The position numbers and the translations under genes were made by a program. A stretch of DNA of 64,000 bases from JAPSGM01 sp036258735 (GTDB lineage: Bacteria > Chloroflexota > Limnocylindria > QHBO01): NCBI GenBank assembly GCA_036258735.1, contig DATADC010000073.1, positions 19,217 through 83,216 on the forward strand, given 5' to 3'. Position 1 is the stretch's first letter, and every line of letters starts with the position of its first letter. Shown one piece after another: positions 25,511 to 34,134 of this stretch. The notes under the pieces were generated by a model that did no database searches, was not told the origin of the DNA, and saw only the letters and a list, made by a program, of their open reading frames with translations.

Positions 25511-26788
25511 ACCGGCGAAGGCCCGGCCGCCGGGATACTCCGCCGCGTCCGCCAGCTCCTCCTCGATGCGCAGCAGGCGGTTGTATTTGGCGATCCGCTC
25601 GGAACGACTGACCGAGCCGGTCTTGATCTGACCCGCGTTGAGCGCCACGGCCAGGTCGGCGATTGTGGTGTCCTCGGTTTCGCCGGAGCGGTGGCTGATG
25701 ATCGCCGTCCAGCCGGCGCGATGCGCCATCTCCACCGCTTCTACCGCCTCGGTTAGCGTGCCGATCTGGTTGACCTTGACGAGGATGCTGTTCGCCGTCC
25801 GTGCCTCGATGGCGCGCGCCAGGCGCCGGGTATTGGTGACCAGCAGGTCGTCGCCCACCAGCTGCAGCCGATGGCCAAGCCGGCGCGTCAGCTCAGCCCA
25901 GCCCTCCCAGTCGTCCTCGGCCAGGCCGTCCTCCAGGCTGACGATCGGGTAGCGCTCGGCCCAGCCCTCCCACAGGCCGATGAGCTCCTCGGACGAGAGG
26001 CCACGCCCCTCGCGGGCCAGCGTGTAGGTGGCATCCCCGTACAGCTCGCTCGTCGCCGGATCCAGGGCGACCGCCACCTGGTCGCCGGGCGCGTAGCCGG
26101 CGCGCTCGATGGCCTCGATCACCAGCGCGATGGCTTGCTCGTTCGAGTCCAGGCTGGGCGCATATCCGCCCTCGTCACCGACGGTCGTGGGCAACCGACG
26201 CTCGTGGAGGAGGGCGCCGAGGGCGTGGAACGTCTCGGACGCCCAGCGCAGCGCCTCGCGGAACGACGGGGCGCCGACCGGCGCGATCATGAACTCCTGG
26301 AAGTCCGTGCTGTCTACGGCGTGCTTGCCACCGTTGAGGATGTTGACGAGCGGCACGGGCAGCGTCCGGGCGCCGGTGCCGCCCAGGTAGCGGTACAGCG
26401 GCAGGCCCAGTGCATCGGCGGCTGCGTGCGCGGCGGCCAGCGATACGCCGAGCAGTGCGTTGGCGCCCAGCCGGGCCTTGTTCGGCGTGCCATCCAGCGC
26501 CACCAGCAGGCGGTCCAGCGTGACCTGGTCGACGGCGTCGCTTCCGACCACCTCGCCGCGAATCGCCTCGTTCACGTGCCGAACGGCGGTGAGCACGCCC
26601 TTGCCGCCGTAACGCTCGCGGTCGCCGTCGCGCAGCTCCACCGCCTCGTGAGCGCCGGTCGAGGCTCCCGACGGCACGATGGCACTCCCCACCGCGCCAC
26701 CGTCCAGGAAGACCTCCACCTCGACGGTGGGGTTGCCGCGCGAGTCGAGCACCTCGCGGGCGATCACGTCCTCGATGATGGTCGTCAT
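25496..26788 (-). CDS. eno: Enolase
   Basis: Converts 2-phosphoglycerate to phosphoenolpyruvate. The 430-residue protein has AREVLDSRGNPTVEVEVFL, GANALLGVSLAAAHAAA, VGDEGGYAPSL (catalytic Glu), SLEDGLAEDDWEGW, the catalytic Lys in ILVKVNQIGTLTEA and the SHRSGETEDTTIADLAVA signature. The start ATG 26788 overlaps the pgk stop (ATGA). It is the last gene of the ROK kinase-gap-pgk-eno operon. The usual neighbour triose-phosphate isomerase is not in this operon. Confidence 0.98.
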   Translation of the reverse strand: MTTIIEDVIAREVLDSRGNPTVEVEVFLDGGAVGSAIVPSGASTGAHEAVELRDGDRERYGGKGVLTAVRHVNEAIRGEVVGSDAVDQVTLDRLLVALDGTPNKARLGANALLGVSLAAAHAAADALGLPLYRYLGGTGARTLPVPLVNILNGGKHAVDSTDFQEFMIAPVGAPSFREALRWASETFHALGALLHERRLPTTVGDEGGYAPSLDSNEQAIALVIEAIERAGYAPGDQVAVALDPATSELYGDATYTLAREGRGLSSEELIGLWEGWAERYPIVSLEDGLAEDDWEGWAELTRRLGHRLQLVGDDLLVTNTRRLARAIEARTANSILVKVNQIGTLTEAVEAVEMAHRAGWTAIISHRSGETEDTTIADLAVALNAGQIKTGSVSRSERIAKYNRLLRIEEELADAAEYPGGRAFAGSGLG

Positions 26789-27993
26789 GCGGGCACCGGA
26801 TCGTCCGCGTCGAGGAGCGCGGCGACGCCGGGTAGCGTCTTGCCCTCGACGAACTCGAGCGAGGCGCCGCCGCCGGTGCTGACGTGGCTCATCGTGTCCA
26901 TCAGGCCCAGCTGCTCGACCGCCGCCACCGAGTCGCCGCCGCCGACCACCGTGACCACTCCCTGGGCCGTGCGGCCCGCGACGTAGCGAGCGATGGCGTT
27001 CGTGCCCTCCGCGAACGGCGCGATCTCGAAGACGCCCATCGGCCCGTTCCAAAAGATGGTCTTCGCCTTCTCCAGGTGCGCGGTGTAGGCCGCGACAGTG
27101 TCGGGACCGACGTCCACGATGCTCCAGTCCTTGGGCACCTCGCCCACCGGGACGACCTGGCGCTGGGATCGCGGATGCACCTGGGCGGCGATCAACGCAT
27201 CGGTCGGGAGCATGAAGCGCACCCGCTTGCGCCGGGCCTCCTGCATGATGCGGGCGGCGTTGTCGAGCTGCTCAGGCTCGACCAGGCTCTTGCCCAGGGC
27301 GAACCCCTTGGCGGCGAGGAACGTGTTGGCCATGCCGCCGCCCACCAGGATCGCCTGGCACCGCGACAGCAACGACTCGAGGACCTCGAGCTTGCCGGAT
27401 ACCTTGGCGCCGCCGATGACGGTATGGAACGGCTTGGCGGGCTTCTCCATCAGCCGGGACAAGGCCGAGACCTCCCGTTCCATGAGCAGGCCGGCCACCG
27501 CGGGCAGGTGGCGCGCGATGCCCTCGGTGGAGGCGTGAGCCCGGTGCGCCGAGCCGAAGGCGTCGTTGACGTAGACGTCGGCCATGTCGGCCAGCGCCTT
27601 GGCGAAGCCGGCGTCGTTCGCCTCCTCCTCTCCGTGGAAGCGGAGGTTCTCCAGCAGCAGCAGGTCGCCGGGGCGCAGCTTGTCGACGGCGGTCACCACA
27701 CCCGGTCCCAGCGCGTCGCCGGTCATGCGCACCGGCCGTCCCAGCAGCTGGCCGAGGCGATCGGCCACCGGCTTGAGGCGCAGGGCATCGTTGACCTTGC
27801 CCTTTGGTCGACCCAGGTGGCTGGCCAGAACCACGGCCGCGCCGTGCTCGAGCAGGTACACCAGGGTGGGCAGGCTGGCCCGGATGCGCGTGTCGTCGGT
27901 GATCTTGCCGTCGTCCAGCGGCACGTTGAGGTCCGCGCGCAGGAACACGCGCTTGCCGCGGACGTCGATGTCGCGAACGGTCTTCTTGTTCAC
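26785..27993 (-). CDS. pgk: Phosphoglycerate kinase
   Basis: Makes ATP and 3-phosphoglycerate from 1,3-bisphosphoglycerate. The 402-residue protein shows RVFLRADLNVPLDDGKITDDTRI, LASHLGRPKG, ENLRFHGEEEAND, VNDAFGSAHRAHAST, IGGAKVSGKLEVL and the nucleotide loop VVGGGDSVAAVEQLG with STGGGASLEFVEGKTLPG. The start GTG at 27993 shares one base with the gap stop codon (TAGTG), and the stop overlaps the eno ATG, so expression is tightly coupled. Confidence 0.98.
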   Translation of the reverse strand: MNKKTVRDIDVRGKRVFLRADLNVPLDDGKITDDTRIRASLPTLVYLLEHGAAVVLASHLGRPKGKVNDALRLKPVADRLGQLLGRPVRMTGDALGPGVVTAVDKLRPGDLLLLENLRFHGEEEANDAGFAKALADMADVYVNDAFGSAHRAHASTEGIARHLPAVAGLLMEREVSALSRLMEKPAKPFHTVIGGAKVSGKLEVLESLLSRCQAILVGGGMANTFLAAKGFALGKSLVEPEQLDNAARIMQEARRKRVRFMLPTDALIAAQVHPRSQRQVVPVGEVPKDWSIVDVGPDTVAAYTAHLEKAKTIFWNGPMGVFEIAPFAEGTNAIARYVAGRTAQGVVTVVGGGDSVAAVEQLGLMDTMSHVSTGGGASLEFVEGKTLPGVAALLDADDPVPA

Positions 27994-29000
27994 TACAGGC
28001 GATCGGCCAGATACTTGGCCAGGTCGGCGACCCTGCAGCTGTAGCCCCACTCGTTGTCGTACCAGGCGATCACCTTGAGCAGGTTCTGGCCGGTCACCAT
28101 GGTCGAGGCGGCGTCCACGATGCTGGACCGCTCGTCGCCCTTGAAGTCCATGCTGACTAGCTGCTCCTCGGTGTAGCACAGCAGCCCCTGCATCGGTCCA
28201 TCCGCCGCCTCGCGCAGCGCCTGGTTGGCGGACTCGGCGGTCACCGCCCGCGACGTGACCGCCACGAAGTCGATCACGCTCACCGTGGCGGTGGGCACGC
28301 GCAGGCTGAAGCCGTCGAACTTGCCCTTCAGCTGGGGGATGACCAGGGACAGCGCCTTGGCCGCGCCGGTGGTGGTCGGGATGATGTTCTGCCCGGCGCT
28401 TCGTGCGCGGCGCAGGTCCTTGTGGAAGACGTCGAGCACGTTCTGGTCGTTGGTGTAGCTGTGCACGGTCGTCATCAGCCCATGCTCGATGCCGAACGTG
28501 TCGAAGATGACCTTGGCTGGGAGGGCCAGCCCGTTGGTGGTGCACGAGGCATTGCTGACGATGTGGTGCCGCTCGGGGTCGTAGACGGCCTCGTTGACAC
28601 CCAGCACCAGCGTGACGTCCTCGTTCTTAGCCGGCGCGCTGATGATGACCTTGCGTGCGCCGGCCTCCCGATGCGCCGCGGCCTTGGTCGCGTCGGTGAA
28701 GATGCCGGTGGACTCGACGACGATGTCCACCCCCAGGTCGCCCCACGGAAGCGCGGTGGGATCCTTTTCGGAGAAGGCGCGGATGCGGTGGCCGTCCACG
28801 GTCACGCTGTCCTCGTCCGATGAGACGTCACCGGCGTATCGGCCGTAGGTCGAGTCGTAGCGCAGCAGGTGCGCGCTGGTGGCGACCGGCTGCAGGTCAT
28901 TGATGGCCACGACCTCCAGCTCACCGCCGTGGCGCTCGAGGATGGCCTTCAGGGTCTGGCGGCCGATGCGGCCGAATCCGTTGATGCCGATGCGAGTCAC
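27993..29000 (-). CDS. gap: Glyceraldehyde-3-phosphate dehydrogenase, type I
   Basis: The 335-residue enzyme has the NAD-binding start VTRIGINGFGRIGRQTLKAI with Asp in AINDLQ (NAD preference), the catalytic Cys in SNASCTTNGLALPAKVI, the His in HSYTNDQNVLD, and WYDNEWGYSCRVADL at the C-terminus. The motif after the active Cys reads NGLALP rather than the common NCLAP. GTG 29000 overlaps the ROK kinase stop (GTGA). It catalyses the first step of the payoff phase, followed in the operon by pgk and eno in pathway order apart from phosphoglycerate mutase. Confidence 0.97.
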   Translation of the reverse strand: MTRIGINGFGRIGRQTLKAILERHGGELEVVAINDLQPVATSAHLLRYDSTYGRYAGDVSSDEDSVTVDGHRIRAFSEKDPTALPWGDLGVDIVVESTGIFTDATKAAAHREAGARKVIISAPAKNEDVTLVLGVNEAVYDPERHHIVSNASCTTNGLALPAKVIFDTFGIEHGLMTTVHSYTNDQNVLDVFHKDLRRARSAGQNIIPTTTGAAKALSLVIPQLKGKFDGFSLRVPTATVSVIDFVAVTSRAVTAESANQALREAADGPMQGLLCYTEEQLVSMDFKGDERSSIVDAASTMVTGQNLLKVIAWYDNEWGYSCRVADLAKYLADRL

Positions 29001-30067
29001 ACGGGGCTCCTCATGTCTGGTTCGGAAGGTGCGAGCCGGCCTCGCCCGTAGGCTGGATCGGCGAGGCGCCGGTTGACGATGGGCAGCGACCCGAGGAGCG
29101 ACACGTCGTCGCCGTGCTCGGCCCGCTCGACCCGCACGCGACGTGCCGGGATCGCGAAGGCGCGGCGCCCGATCTCCTCGCGCACGACCTCCATCAGCTC
29201 CGGCCGGTGCACGGCAATGGCGCCGCCCATGACGAGGACCTCGGGGTTGAAGACGTTGACCAGTCCGGCGCACATGGCTCCCACAGCGGTCCAGGCACGG
29301 GCCAGGATGGCGGAACAGGCCTCGTCGCCCTCGTCCGCTGCGCGCGCCACCAGCGCGGCGTCCACCACGTCGGCGGCGGCTGCCCCGGACGGCGCTTCGG
29401 CGGCCGCCCGCTCGGCGAGCTCGGCCAGGACGGGTGCATCGCCACTCGCCAGCGCGGCCCTGCCCTGGCGTCCGATGGCGGTGCCCGAGCCGATGGCTTC
29501 GGCGTGGCCCGGCGACCCGTCCCCACAGGCCGGCCCGTCCAGCTCGACGGTCAGGTGGCCGACCTCACCGGCGGTGCCGTCGATACCGATCAGCGGCCGA
29601 CCGTCCACCACGATGCCGCCGCCGATGCCGGTCGAGACGGTGACGTAGATGGCGGTTGCGGTTCCGCGCGCCGCGCCGTGGCGCCACTCGGCCATGACGG
29701 CCACGTTCGTGTCGCGCTCCAGGAAGGTCGGCAGCCGCAGCGCCTGCTCGACCGCGGTGGCTAGCGGCACGTCTCGCCAGCCGGCGAGGTTCGGTGGTGC
29801 GATCACCACGCCGCGCCACGGGTCGAGCGGGCCCGGGGAGGAGATGCCGACGCCCACCGGGTCGGGAAGGCGCAGGTCGCGCGCATCCGACAGGGCGTCC
29901 GCCGCCAGGCGGCGGATCCGTTCCACCACCGCATCCACGCCGTCCTCGTCGCGCGTATCAACCGCGCGCCGGCAGACGACGTCGAGGGCGGGGCTCACGT
30001 AGGCGCTGCGGATCCGGGTGCCGCCGAGGTCGATCGCCAGGATCGGCTGGTCGGCTGCATCATCCAC
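28997..30067 (-). CDS. ROK family sugar kinase, probable glucokinase
   Basis: The 356-residue protein has the ATP-binding LAIDLGGTRIR at the N-terminus, a sugar-binding/catalytic FLERDTNVAVMAEW, and the ROK signature region GTAGEVGHLTVELDGPACGD. ROK kinases usually carry a zinc-binding CxCGxxGCxE motif right after the conserved GH; here the region reads ACGDGSPGHAEAIGSG with only one Cys, so the zinc site is degenerate. Leading gap-pgk-eno makes glucokinase the likeliest role; N-acetylglucosamine or other hexoses cannot be excluded. GTG 30067 follows a TAGAAT box by 8 nt. Confidence 0.83.
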   Translation of the reverse strand: MDDAADQPILAIDLGGTRIRSAYVSPALDVVCRRAVDTRDEDGVDAVVERIRRLAADALSDARDLRLPDPVGVGISSPGPLDPWRGVVIAPPNLAGWRDVPLATAVEQALRLPTFLERDTNVAVMAEWRHGAARGTATAIYVTVSTGIGGGIVVDGRPLIGIDGTAGEVGHLTVELDGPACGDGSPGHAEAIGSGTAIGRQGRAALASGDAPVLAELAERAAAEAPSGAAAADVVDAALVARAADEGDEACSAILARAWTAVGAMCAGLVNVFNPEVLVMGGAIAVHRPELMEVVREEIGRRAFAIPARRVRVERAEHGDDVSLLGSLPIVNRRLADPAYGRGRLAPSEPDMRSPV

Positions 30068-30075
30068 GAGGCCCC

Positions 30076-30081
30076 ATTCTA
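30076..30081 (-). promoter_or_regulatory. -10 box of the glycolytic operon
   Basis: TAGAAT on the minus strand (30081-30076) lies 8 nt from the GTG start of the ROK kinase, implying a leaderless operon mRNA. No -35 is obvious. Confidence 0.5.
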
Positions 30082-30229
30082 CCGCCGCTCCCCGACGGCC
30101 CCGGTCACCACCGACCGCCCGGGGCGGCCAAGTGCGACCGCGGCCGGGCGGCCGGCAGGAGTGGTTATCTGTGGAGACTGGCGGCCGGCGCGCGCATCGG
30201 CGCGGGCCGCACGGGAGCACCGCCGGCGG

Positions 30230-30373
30230 TCAGCCCCCGATCTTGAACATCTTGGTGCCGCACACCGGGCAGGTGCCCTGGGTGGCCGGCTTGCCGTTCT
30301 TCATGGTGATCTTCTGCTCGTTGGACATGTCGCGCTTCGCCTTGCACTTGACGCAGTAGGCATTGGTCGCCAT
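30230..30373 (-). CDS. Tiny zinc-ribbon protein (DUF5679-like)
   Basis: The 47-residue product MATNAYCVKCKAKRDMSNEQ... ends TCPVCGTKMFKIGG, with two CxxC pairs (residues ~7-10 and ~35-38) that would bind one zinc. Small ribbons of this type occur widely in Chloroflexota and Actinobacteria, function unknown. A strong AGAAGGAGG ribosome-binding site precedes ATG 30373, which supports translation. It lies alone between the ROK kinase promoter and the nucleoside phosphorylase, 43 bp from the latter, and may share its transcript. Confidence 0.85.
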   Translation of the reverse strand: MATNAYCVKCKAKRDMSNEQKITMKNGKPATQGTCPVCGTKMFKIGG

Positions 30374-30416
30374 CGGTAGGTAGCCTCCTTCTCCGACCGG
30401 CTCAGCCGGTATGCGG

Positions 30417-31220
30417 TTACCGTCCCCGCTCCTGGTCCGTCGTCCAGAGCAGGTGGATGCCGGAAAGCCCGGCATCGATGCAGCGCGCCTCCGCGGCCTC
30501 CTTCGCCGCGCCCTCGAGGAAGGTTCCCTCGGTTCGTTGTGCGTACGCCGCACAGATGGTCCCGGCGCGGAGCCCCGCGAGGCTCGCCAGCACGAAGAGT
30601 GCCGACGATTCCATCTCGAGGTTCGCGACGCGCTGGCGCCGCAGTTCCTCCGCGAGCTGAGGATAGCGAACCGGGAGCGTGCGCATCGCCCTTCCCTGCG
30701 GAGCGTAAAAGCCGCTGGCCGTGGCCGTCAGCCCCAGGTGATGGGCATATCCCAGCTGGAGGCACGCCTGCTCCAGGGCCGACACCACGTCCCGATGCGC
30801 GATCGCCGGGTACCCAGGATGGACGTAGAAATCGGTCGTGTTCTCCAGCCGCACCGCGCCGATGGAGATGACCAGGTCGCCCAGAGCGATCTCGGGCTGC
30901 AGCGCCCCACTGGACCCGACGCGGATGAAGGTCGGACGATCGGTGATCTCCATCACCTCGGCCAGCACGATCTCCACGTTGTCGGTGCCCATCCCTGTGG
31001 ACATGGCCGAGATCTGCATGCCCCGATAGGTGCCCGTGGCGGTCGTGATCTCGCGGTTGCTGCGCCGCAGATCCACAGCGTCCCAGCGGTCCGCCACCTT
31101 GGCCACCCGACCCGGGTCCCCGACCAGCAGGATGTGCTCGGCCAGCTCCCCACGCTCGAGCGCGATGTGGTACTGGCGCGCCCCGGCCAGCGGCCGGTCG
31201 GCCGCGGACAGGTCGGCCAA
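30417..31220 (-). CDS. Nucleoside phosphorylase, uridine phosphorylase-like
   Basis: The 267-residue PNP/UDP-family protein has the phosphate-binding VGDPGRVAKVADRWD, the STGMGTDNVEIVL motif, IRVGSSGALQPEIALGD and the ribose-binding Glu-Met-Glu in ANLEMESSALFVLASLAG. It phosphorolyses nucleosides to base and ribose-1-phosphate in salvage. The NLEMESSALF pattern fits uridine phosphorylase more than MtnP or DeoD, but substrate choice is not decidable here. Length is typical (~250). Confidence 0.85.
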   Translation of the reverse strand: MADLSAADRPLAGARQYHIALERGELAEHILLVGDPGRVAKVADRWDAVDLRRSNREITTATGTYRGMQISAMSTGMGTDNVEIVLAEVMEITDRPTFIRVGSSGALQPEIALGDLVISIGAVRLENTTDFYVHPGYPAIAHRDVVSALEQACLQLGYAHHLGLTATASGFYAPQGRAMRTLPVRYPQLAEELRRQRVANLEMESSALFVLASLAGLRAGTICAAYAQRTEGTFLEGAAKEAAEARCIDAGLSGIHLLWTTDQERGR

Positions 31221-31253
31221 CGTTGCGGTGCACCTCCAGGGAGCGTGGACCCG

Positions 31254-34001
31254 TCAGGTCGGCGGGAGTATACGCCGCACCTCCGAGCGTGAGGCCGTGC
31301 TCCGCGGCTCGGGCTGATCGACCGACAACGGGACCAGGCGTGCCACGCTGGCCTCCAGCGGCGAAAGCGCTCTGGGCCCCGGAGCCACGCTCCGCGGGAT
31401 GCCGGGAAGCGGCGGCTCGTCCGTCGAGTCCTCTCGCTCGTCGCCAACCTGGTCCGCAGCCGGCTGCCGACGCTCGAGCAGTGCACGCAGACGATCGAGC
31501 AATCCCGGGCGGGCCGCCGCGATCGCGCCAAGCGACGCCAGCGCCGCGGCGACCAGCGCGAGAACGATCGGAGCCACGCCATGCGCCGGCTCATCCCGCG
31601 ACGAGCCCACGCTGGCCCGGCCAGGCGACGGGGTGCGTTCGGCGTCCTGCGTGGCGGCCACCAGGCGCGCCCGGAGCTGCGGGGAGCGCAGCTGAGGCCG
31701 CTCGCCGGAGCCAGCGGCTCCCGGTGCGGGAACGCCGCCCGCCGCAGGGCCGCCAGCCGGGTCACCGCCGTCGCCGCTCGTGTCGCGGCTGGCGCCGGAG
31801 CCCGCCGGAATGGTGCCCGGCGGCGAGACGATCCGCAGGTCGTTCGCGACGCGGGGCCAGAGCCGATACCCGCGCAGCGGCTGCTGTCCCGACGTTTCCT
31901 GGCCGAGGACGCCGGTGATCTCCAACCAGGATCCGAGCAGGATTGCGTCGGTCGCGATGGCCGAGTTCGGCGACACGAAGACGCGCAGCGGTCCGGACCC
32001 GTCGTCGACATCGAAGTACACGTTCTGCGCCGAGGTGCGTCGGGGAGCGGTCGTGACCGTGCCGCGCACCGTGACCAGCAACGCCTCGTGCGCCTCGCCG
32101 AGCGATCCGGTGGAGTGCCGCGCCGGCTCGGGCAGAGGTCGGCTGCCACGCACGGCCGGCGGCTCGGACAGCCGAATGGTCTCCATGCCGGATTTGGTGG
32201 AGCGGACGCCGGTGAGCTCGAGCAGCTGGCCCATTTCAACGTGACCGGCCTCGTCGCCGAGGCGCAGGATCATCGCGCCCGACGAGTCCTGGATGGCCGC
32301 TGTGCCGTCTCCCAGCACGCTGGTCGGCAGCGTGACGACGCCGCGCACGCGGACGTCGGCGTTGAACGGCTGGCGGCGTGCGTCCGCCAAGCTGATGAAG
32401 CCAACGCCGCCGGACGGATCAGGGGATGCCGAGCTGCTGGGCGACGGCGATGCCGACGCCATCCTGACCTCGAGCACGTCGGCGCCGTCGCGGGGCATGA
32501 ACCGGTAGCCCTCCGTCCCGCTGCCGCTGGAGTCGCGCTGTCCGACCACGCCGCGCAGCCGTACGCGCGTGCCGCGCTCCCAGGCAGAGGAATCGATGCC
32601 GCTGGCGTCGAGGACCACCAGGCGCGTCGGGCCCGAGCCGTCGTCCAGGTCGAACGCCACCGCGCCGCTGAGCCGCCCGGGCGACGAGGCGATCGAGGCG
32701 GACACCTCCACCAGCTCACCCTCCAGCTCCTCGCCCACGGCGCCCGTCGTGGTGAGCTGCGTGGCAGGCTCCGATGCGGGACCGATCACGGCAATGCCCT
32801 CGGCCTCGGCGCGTAGGGTGCGCTGGTGATAGCGGTCGTCCAGCTCGCCGGTGATTCGCACGCGACTGGCGCGCGGGAAGGTGGCGCCAGAGGTGAGGAC
32901 GGCGATTCCCGCGGATCCGTCGGTGACGTAGCCACCGCCGTCGGCGAAGGTCGAATCCGTGATGGCCACGCCCTCGATGGTTGCGACCGAGCCGTCGGGC
33001 AGGGCCCGCGCCTCGGCGATCGATATCGCCGCCACCGGGGTCGGCGTGGCTGTCGAGGCTGTGGCGGTGGGCGTCGGGCTGGCCGCCGGAGTGAGCGTCG
33101 GCGTCGGCTGGGCCGTGGGAGTCGGAGTCCGGATCGGCGTCGGGGTCGGGCTCGTCGGTATCGTCGGCGACGCCGTGGGCGACGCGCTCTGCCCGGATCC
33201 GGATGCCGTCGGCGCGGAGGTCTCGATGGCCGTCGGGCTCGCGTCCCCACTGGAGGACGGCTGCGGCGTCGGCTCGACCGGGATTGCGGGAGCAGCCGCG
33301 TTCTGCGGGTCGGGCAACGAACGGTCCACGAAGTCCGTCGCATTGTCGTTGGTGTCCTGCCCCGAGGCGGCAGCCCCACCAGGCAGGCGCTCGAGCGAGT
33401 GACCAGCCGCCACGGCCGCGGCCGGCGCGCCCTCCATCCATGCGTTCGCCGCGTTTCCCCAACCGAGCGCGTCGAGCGCGGTGCCGGCGCCCTGGATCCG
33501 AATGGCGACGCTTCCGCCGGTCGCAGCCAGCCCATTGGCGTATGCCACGTCCGCGGCGGCGGCGTGCGCGCCGGCCTCGTTCGCGATCAGGACGTGCCCG
33601 CCCGGCGGCACGACGGGTGCCCCGGCCGGCCACGCCGCCTTGCGCGAGATCGTGGCCCCGCTGGCCGAGACGTAGATGGCCTCGAGGCCCTCCAGCGATA
33701 GCGCCGAGGTGCTCGGGTTGTAGATCTCGATGAACTCATCCGATGCGGAGGCGCCTCCGGTCTGGACCTCGCTCACGACGAGATGCCCGACCGGCTCGGC
33801 CGCCGCCAGTCGCCGGTCGACGGCGGGCGCTTCCGCAGACCAGTGGGTCCAGCCCGCGGCGCCCGTGGCCGCCATGAAGGACACCACCAGGCTCGCCAGC
33901 AGCATGGCCGTGGCGGCGACGAGCCCCATCGTCCGCACCCTCGACCGGGGACCTGCCTGGAAACGACGACCATCGTGAGCGGTCACGGAACGCACCTCCA
34001 T
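31254..34001 (-). CDS. Large exported lamin-tail domain protein with OB-like domains
   Basis: This 915-residue surface protein has an N-terminal signal/anchor helix (MGLVAATAMLLASLVVSFMA, ~25-45), a lamin-tail domain (about 69-225, with LVVSEVQTGGASASDEFIEI, YNPSTSALSLEGLEAIYVSA and DALGWGNAANAW), a Pro/Thr/Ser-rich linker (~235-325), and two or three repeated OB-fold-like domains (e.g. VRITGELDDRYHQRTL, VRLRGVVGQRDSSGSG, FDVDDGSGPLRVFVSPNS). A C-terminal TM helix (PIVLALVAAALASLGAIAAA) follows, then a cytoplasmic tail. Lamin-tail domains plus OB folds occur in secreted nucleases of the YhcR/EndA type, but I see no nuclease active site. The role is unknown, probably cell-surface. Confidence 0.75.
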   Translation of the reverse strand: MEVRSVTAHDGRRFQAGPRSRVRTMGLVAATAMLLASLVVSFMAATGAAGWTHWSAEAPAVDRRLAAAEPVGHLVVSEVQTGGASASDEFIEIYNPSTSALSLEGLEAIYVSASGATISRKAAWPAGAPVVPPGGHVLIANEAGAHAAAADVAYANGLAATGGSVAIRIQGAGTALDALGWGNAANAWMEGAPAAAVAAGHSLERLPGGAAASGQDTNDNATDFVDRSLPDPQNAAAPAIPVEPTPQPSSSGDASPTAIETSAPTASGSGQSASPTASPTIPTSPTPTPIRTPTPTAQPTPTLTPAASPTPTATASTATPTPVAAISIAEARALPDGSVATIEGVAITDSTFADGGGYVTDGSAGIAVLTSGATFPRASRVRITGELDDRYHQRTLRAEAEGIAVIGPASEPATQLTTTGAVGEELEGELVEVSASIASSPGRLSGAVAFDLDDGSGPTRLVVLDASGIDSSAWERGTRVRLRGVVGQRDSSGSGTEGYRFMPRDGADVLEVRMASASPSPSSSASPDPSGGVGFISLADARRQPFNADVRVRGVVTLPTSVLGDGTAAIQDSSGAMILRLGDEAGHVEMGQLLELTGVRSTKSGMETIRLSEPPAVRGSRPLPEPARHSTGSLGEAHEALLVTVRGTVTTAPRRTSAQNVYFDVDDGSGPLRVFVSPNSAIATDAILLGSWLEITGVLGQETSGQQPLRGYRLWPRVANDLRIVSPPGTIPAGSGASRDTSGDGGDPAGGPAAGGVPAPGAAGSGERPQLRSPQLRARLVAATQDAERTPSPGRASVGSSRDEPAHGVAPIVLALVAAALASLGAIAAARPGLLDRLRALLERRQPAADQVGDEREDSTDEPPLPGIPRSVAPGPRALSPLEASVARLVPLSVDQPEPRSTASRSEVRRILPPT

Positions 34002-34119
34002 CGGAAGGCGCGCAGGCCGAATGGGGCGCCATTAGGATGCCCGCCACGGCCTTACCCGCGGCTTACCGGGCCGTTATCCGCGCCCATGCCCGCGCCGCGG
34101 AGGTCGAGCTGGCGGGACG

Positions 34120-34125
34120 TACAAT
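34120..34125 (+). promoter_or_regulatory. -10 box of the 34135 gene
   Basis: TACAAT lies 9 nt before ATG 34135 with no ribosome-binding site between, a leaderless-type start. The rest of the 34002-34134 gap shows nothing else recognisable. Confidence 0.5.
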
Positions 34126-34134
34126 CCGCGGGCC

